Shown here: positions 13,136 through 14,776 of the stretch, in pieces | How positions within the stretch are numbered: position 1 is the stretch's first letter | Layout of the letters: each line of letters begins with the position of its first letter | Assembly (NCBI GenBank): GCA_945903445.1 | Contig: CAMDNZ010000062.1 | Span: 1 to 14,776 of the forward strand | DNA length: 14,776 nucleotides | From: Bordetella parapertussis | GTDB taxonomy: Bacteria; Pseudomonadota; Gammaproteobacteria; Burkholderiales; Burkholderiaceae_B | Direction of reading: 5' to 3' | The notes under the pieces: model-generated | The model's database searches: none | Seen by the model: the letters and a program-made list of their open reading frames with translations, nothing else | Told to the model about the DNA's origin: nothing | Made by a program: the position numbers and the translations under genes

Positions 13136-14563
13136 TCACGGCGCCCGCTTGCGGGCGTCCAGCTGAGTCACGTCCCAGCCGCCTCCTAAGGCGGCAATCA
13201 GCTTCACGCTAGACACGAGTCGGGCTTCGAACACAACGAGAGCCTGCTGCTCGGCGTTCAGCGCCGAGTTTTCCGTTTGCACGACATCCAGATAGTTGAT
13301 CAAGCCTTCGTCGTATTGATTGCGCGTTAAGCGCAGCGCCTCGCGCGCCGAGGCCAGCGCGCGCAGACGCACCTCTTGATTCTCGGCCTGCACCCGGGAG
13401 GTGGTCATCTCGTCTTCCACTTCGCGCAAGGCGACCAGGACGGTCTGGCGATAATGGGCGGCTTGCGCATCGAACTCGGCCCGCGCGCGTTCGATCGCAG
13501 CGCTACGCAACCCGCCGTCGAACACGGCCTGCGCCAAGGACGCACCCAGGGACCAGGTTCGAGCCGGTATCGAGATCAGATCGCCCAACGACGGACTATT
13601 CCAACCGCCACTCGCCGTCAAGGTCAGTGACGGAAACCACGCCGCCTGCTGCACGCCTATCGCGGCATTGGCCGAGGCGACGTCGGGTCGGCGTTGCAAC
13701 AGCTCGGAGGGCATACCTACGGGAATGTGCGGCACGTTTTGCTGATAGGCGACTCGAGGCAACTCGAAGCGCGAGGGCGGCAAGCCCAGCAACTGGGCAA
13801 TTGCGTTCTCGAGCAGCATGCGTTGTTGCTGCGATTCGAGCAAGGAAGCGCGCGCCGTCTCTAATTGGTTTTCGGCCAGCGTCACTTCCAGGCGTTGAAC
13901 CAGCCCGGCCTCGTAGCGATTGCGCGTCAAAGTCAACGAGCGTTCGTACGTGTCCAAGGTGCGGCGCAGCAACTCTTGGCGCTCGTCGGCGATGCGCAAC
14001 TGAAAGTAGGTTTGCGCCAAGGTCGATTGCTGGCTCAAGCGGGTATTGGCGACAATTGCCGCCGAACTGAGCGCAGCGGCATCGTTGGCCTCGACACTGC
14101 GACGCACCCGGCCCCAGATGTCTACTTCCCAAGACAAATCGCCCTGCAAACGATTGGCGTCTGCGGTGCCCGCTGCTGTACTGCGACGCGTTCGATCTGC
14201 CGTGGCACCGATTGTCGGAAGATAAGCGGCACGCGCTTGGCGCAGACTGGCCATGGCTGCCCGATAGTTGGCTTCCGCCTGGACCACGGTCTGGTTACCG
14301 CTACCCAGCTTCTCCATCAAATCGCTGAGAATCGCATCGTCGTAGAGTTTCCACCACGCATCGCGCGGCAGATGATCGGCGGGTTGCGCCACCGTCCAAC
14401 CCGGCATCGACTGCTCTTGAAACGCCACGCCCAAATCTTGGTCGGGCACGGTGTAGTCCGGCCCAACGGCACATGCCGACAACGCGAGCGCGACCGCCAT
14501 CATCGTGGCGGCCAAGGCGAGACGGGGCGGGCGTGCAGAAGTCGGATCAGTGCGAACGAACAT
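13136..14563 (-). CDS. Outer-membrane factor lipoprotein of an RND efflux system (OprM/OpmB/NodT family)
   Basis: This 475-residue TolC-like channel lets an RND pump expel compounds across the outer membrane. The signal peptide ends in a lipobox, LSAC, with acylated Cys31 followed by AVGPDY, a hallmark of the family. DAWWKLYDDAILSDLMEKL (68-86) and SWEVDIWGRVRRSVEAN (144-160) are conserved motifs. Two outer-membrane-efflux repeats cover about 70-255 and 275-465, each with long heptad-like helices. The ATG at 14563 has only a weak Shine-Dalgarno. The gene starts 20 bp after the end of the RND pump gene, so it is probably the last gene of that efflux operon, as opmB follows muxABC in Pseudomonas. 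Exported compounds cannot be inferred. Confidence 0.94.
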   Translation of the reverse strand: MFVRTDPTSARPPRLALAATMMAVALALSACAVGPDYTVPDQDLGVAFQEQSMPGWTVAQPADHLPRDAWWKLYDDAILSDLMEKLGSGNQTVVQAEANYRAAMASLRQARAAYLPTIGATADRTRRSTAAGTADANRLQGDLSWEVDIWGRVRRSVEANDAAALSSAAIVANTRLSQQSTLAQTYFQLRIADERQELLRRTLDTYERSLTLTRNRYEAGLVQRLEVTLAENQLETARASLLESQQQRMLLENAIAQLLGLPPSRFELPRVAYQQNVPHIPVGMPSELLQRRPDVASANAAIGVQQAAWFPSLTLTASGGWNSPSLGDLISIPARTWSLGASLAQAVFDGGLRSAAIERARAEFDAQAAHYRQTVLVALREVEDEMTTSRVQAENQEVRLRALASAREALRLTRNQYDEGLINYLDVVQTENSALNAEQQALVVFEARLVSSVKLIAALGGGWDVTQLDARKRAP

Positions 14564-14583
14564 AGCGTGGAATCTCTGGTGAC

Positions 14584-14776
14584 TTAAGGGCGAGCGGGGC
14601 GAATCAATGCCCGACGCGCTCTATGGAAACACTGCACGGCGGACCAATTGCTGAGTCGATCCAGATAAAGATAAACCACGGGCGTGGTGTCAAGCGTCAG
14701 AATCTGACTGAGCACCAGGCCGCCGACGATTGTAATGCCCAGGGGTTGGCGCAATTCGGCGCCGGCGCCGAACGCC
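14584..14776 (-). CDS. RND efflux pump inner-membrane subunit, C-terminal 63 residues (MdtC/MuxC-like)
   Basis: This open frame enters from the right edge and stops with TAA at 14586-14584. The residues GAELRQPLGITIVGGLVLSQ, then ILTLDTTPVVYLYLDRL, match the last membrane helix region of RND drug transporters, closest in style to the MdtB/MdtC (MuxB/MuxC) branch. The tail after the final helix is short and basic. The rest of the pump and its membrane-fusion partner should lie beyond 14776. It was missed as a long open frame only because it is cut by the window edge. Confidence 0.9.
   Translation of the reverse strand, partial: AFGAGAELRQPLGITIVGGLVLSQILTLDTTPVVYLYLDRLSNWSAVQCFHRARRALIRPARP

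Noticed and set aside
1..14776. CRISPR arrays, tRNA or rRNA genes, insertion sequences, attachment sites or defence islands
   Set aside because: I saw no spaced repeat arrays, cloverleaf-like sequences, transposase or integrase motifs, or paired terminal repeats. The gene content is ordinary metabolism, regulation and transport.

Overview
The window looks like chromosomal DNA from a betaproteobacterium, probably Burkholderiales and perhaps Alcaligenaceae (Bordetella/Achromobacter-like). This is inferred from its GC-rich, tightly packed genes and from the order argJ - DUF815 ATPase - mutT (Nudix fused to a ThiE-like domain), a conserved cluster in that group. No sequence search was possible, so the genus is a guess. 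There are no rRNA or tRNA genes, insertion sequences, integrases or CRISPR arrays, and no gene-free stretch longer than about 210 bp.

Layout. (1) 1-114, minus: the first 38 codons of an unidentified gene, divergent from a GcvA-like LysR regulator (266-1201, plus). A LysR-type operator candidate lies between them. (2) 1137-1976, minus: an IclR-family regulator whose 3' end overlaps the LysR gene by 65 bp. (3) 2186-9029, plus: a seven-gene operon, with junctions from a 12-nt gap to an 8-nt overlap, that ends at a strong symmetrical hairpin terminator (9034-9068). It encodes a complete spermidine/putrescine-class ABC importer (ATPase, two permeases, periplasmic binding protein) and, between the permeases and the binding protein, three subunits of a flavin/iron-sulfur amine or amino-acid dehydrogenase built like HcnABC, opine oxidase and heteromeric D-proline/D-hydroxyproline dehydrogenases. 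(4) 9140-9820, minus: ChaC-like gamma-glutamylcyclotransferase. (5) 9980-13062, minus: argJ, a DUF815 AAA ATPase and mutT, translationally coupled. (6) 13136-14776, minus: an outer-membrane factor lipoprotein and the C-terminal end of an RND pump, the end of an MdtBC/MuxBC-type multidrug efflux operon.

How it works together. The importer and enzyme most likely form one catabolic unit: an amino-acid-like or opine-like compound is captured in the periplasm, imported and oxidised at a C-N bond, with electrons passing through FAD and [2Fe-2S] centres. The substrate cannot be read from the sequence. The IclR protein is the likely local regulator. The AT-rich gap between it and the operon holds three same-strand copies of TATTWGTNNAAA, spaced 41 and 20 bp apart. 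This unit and its operator array are the most interesting part of the window. The genes right of 9100 are mostly housekeeping or efflux functions.
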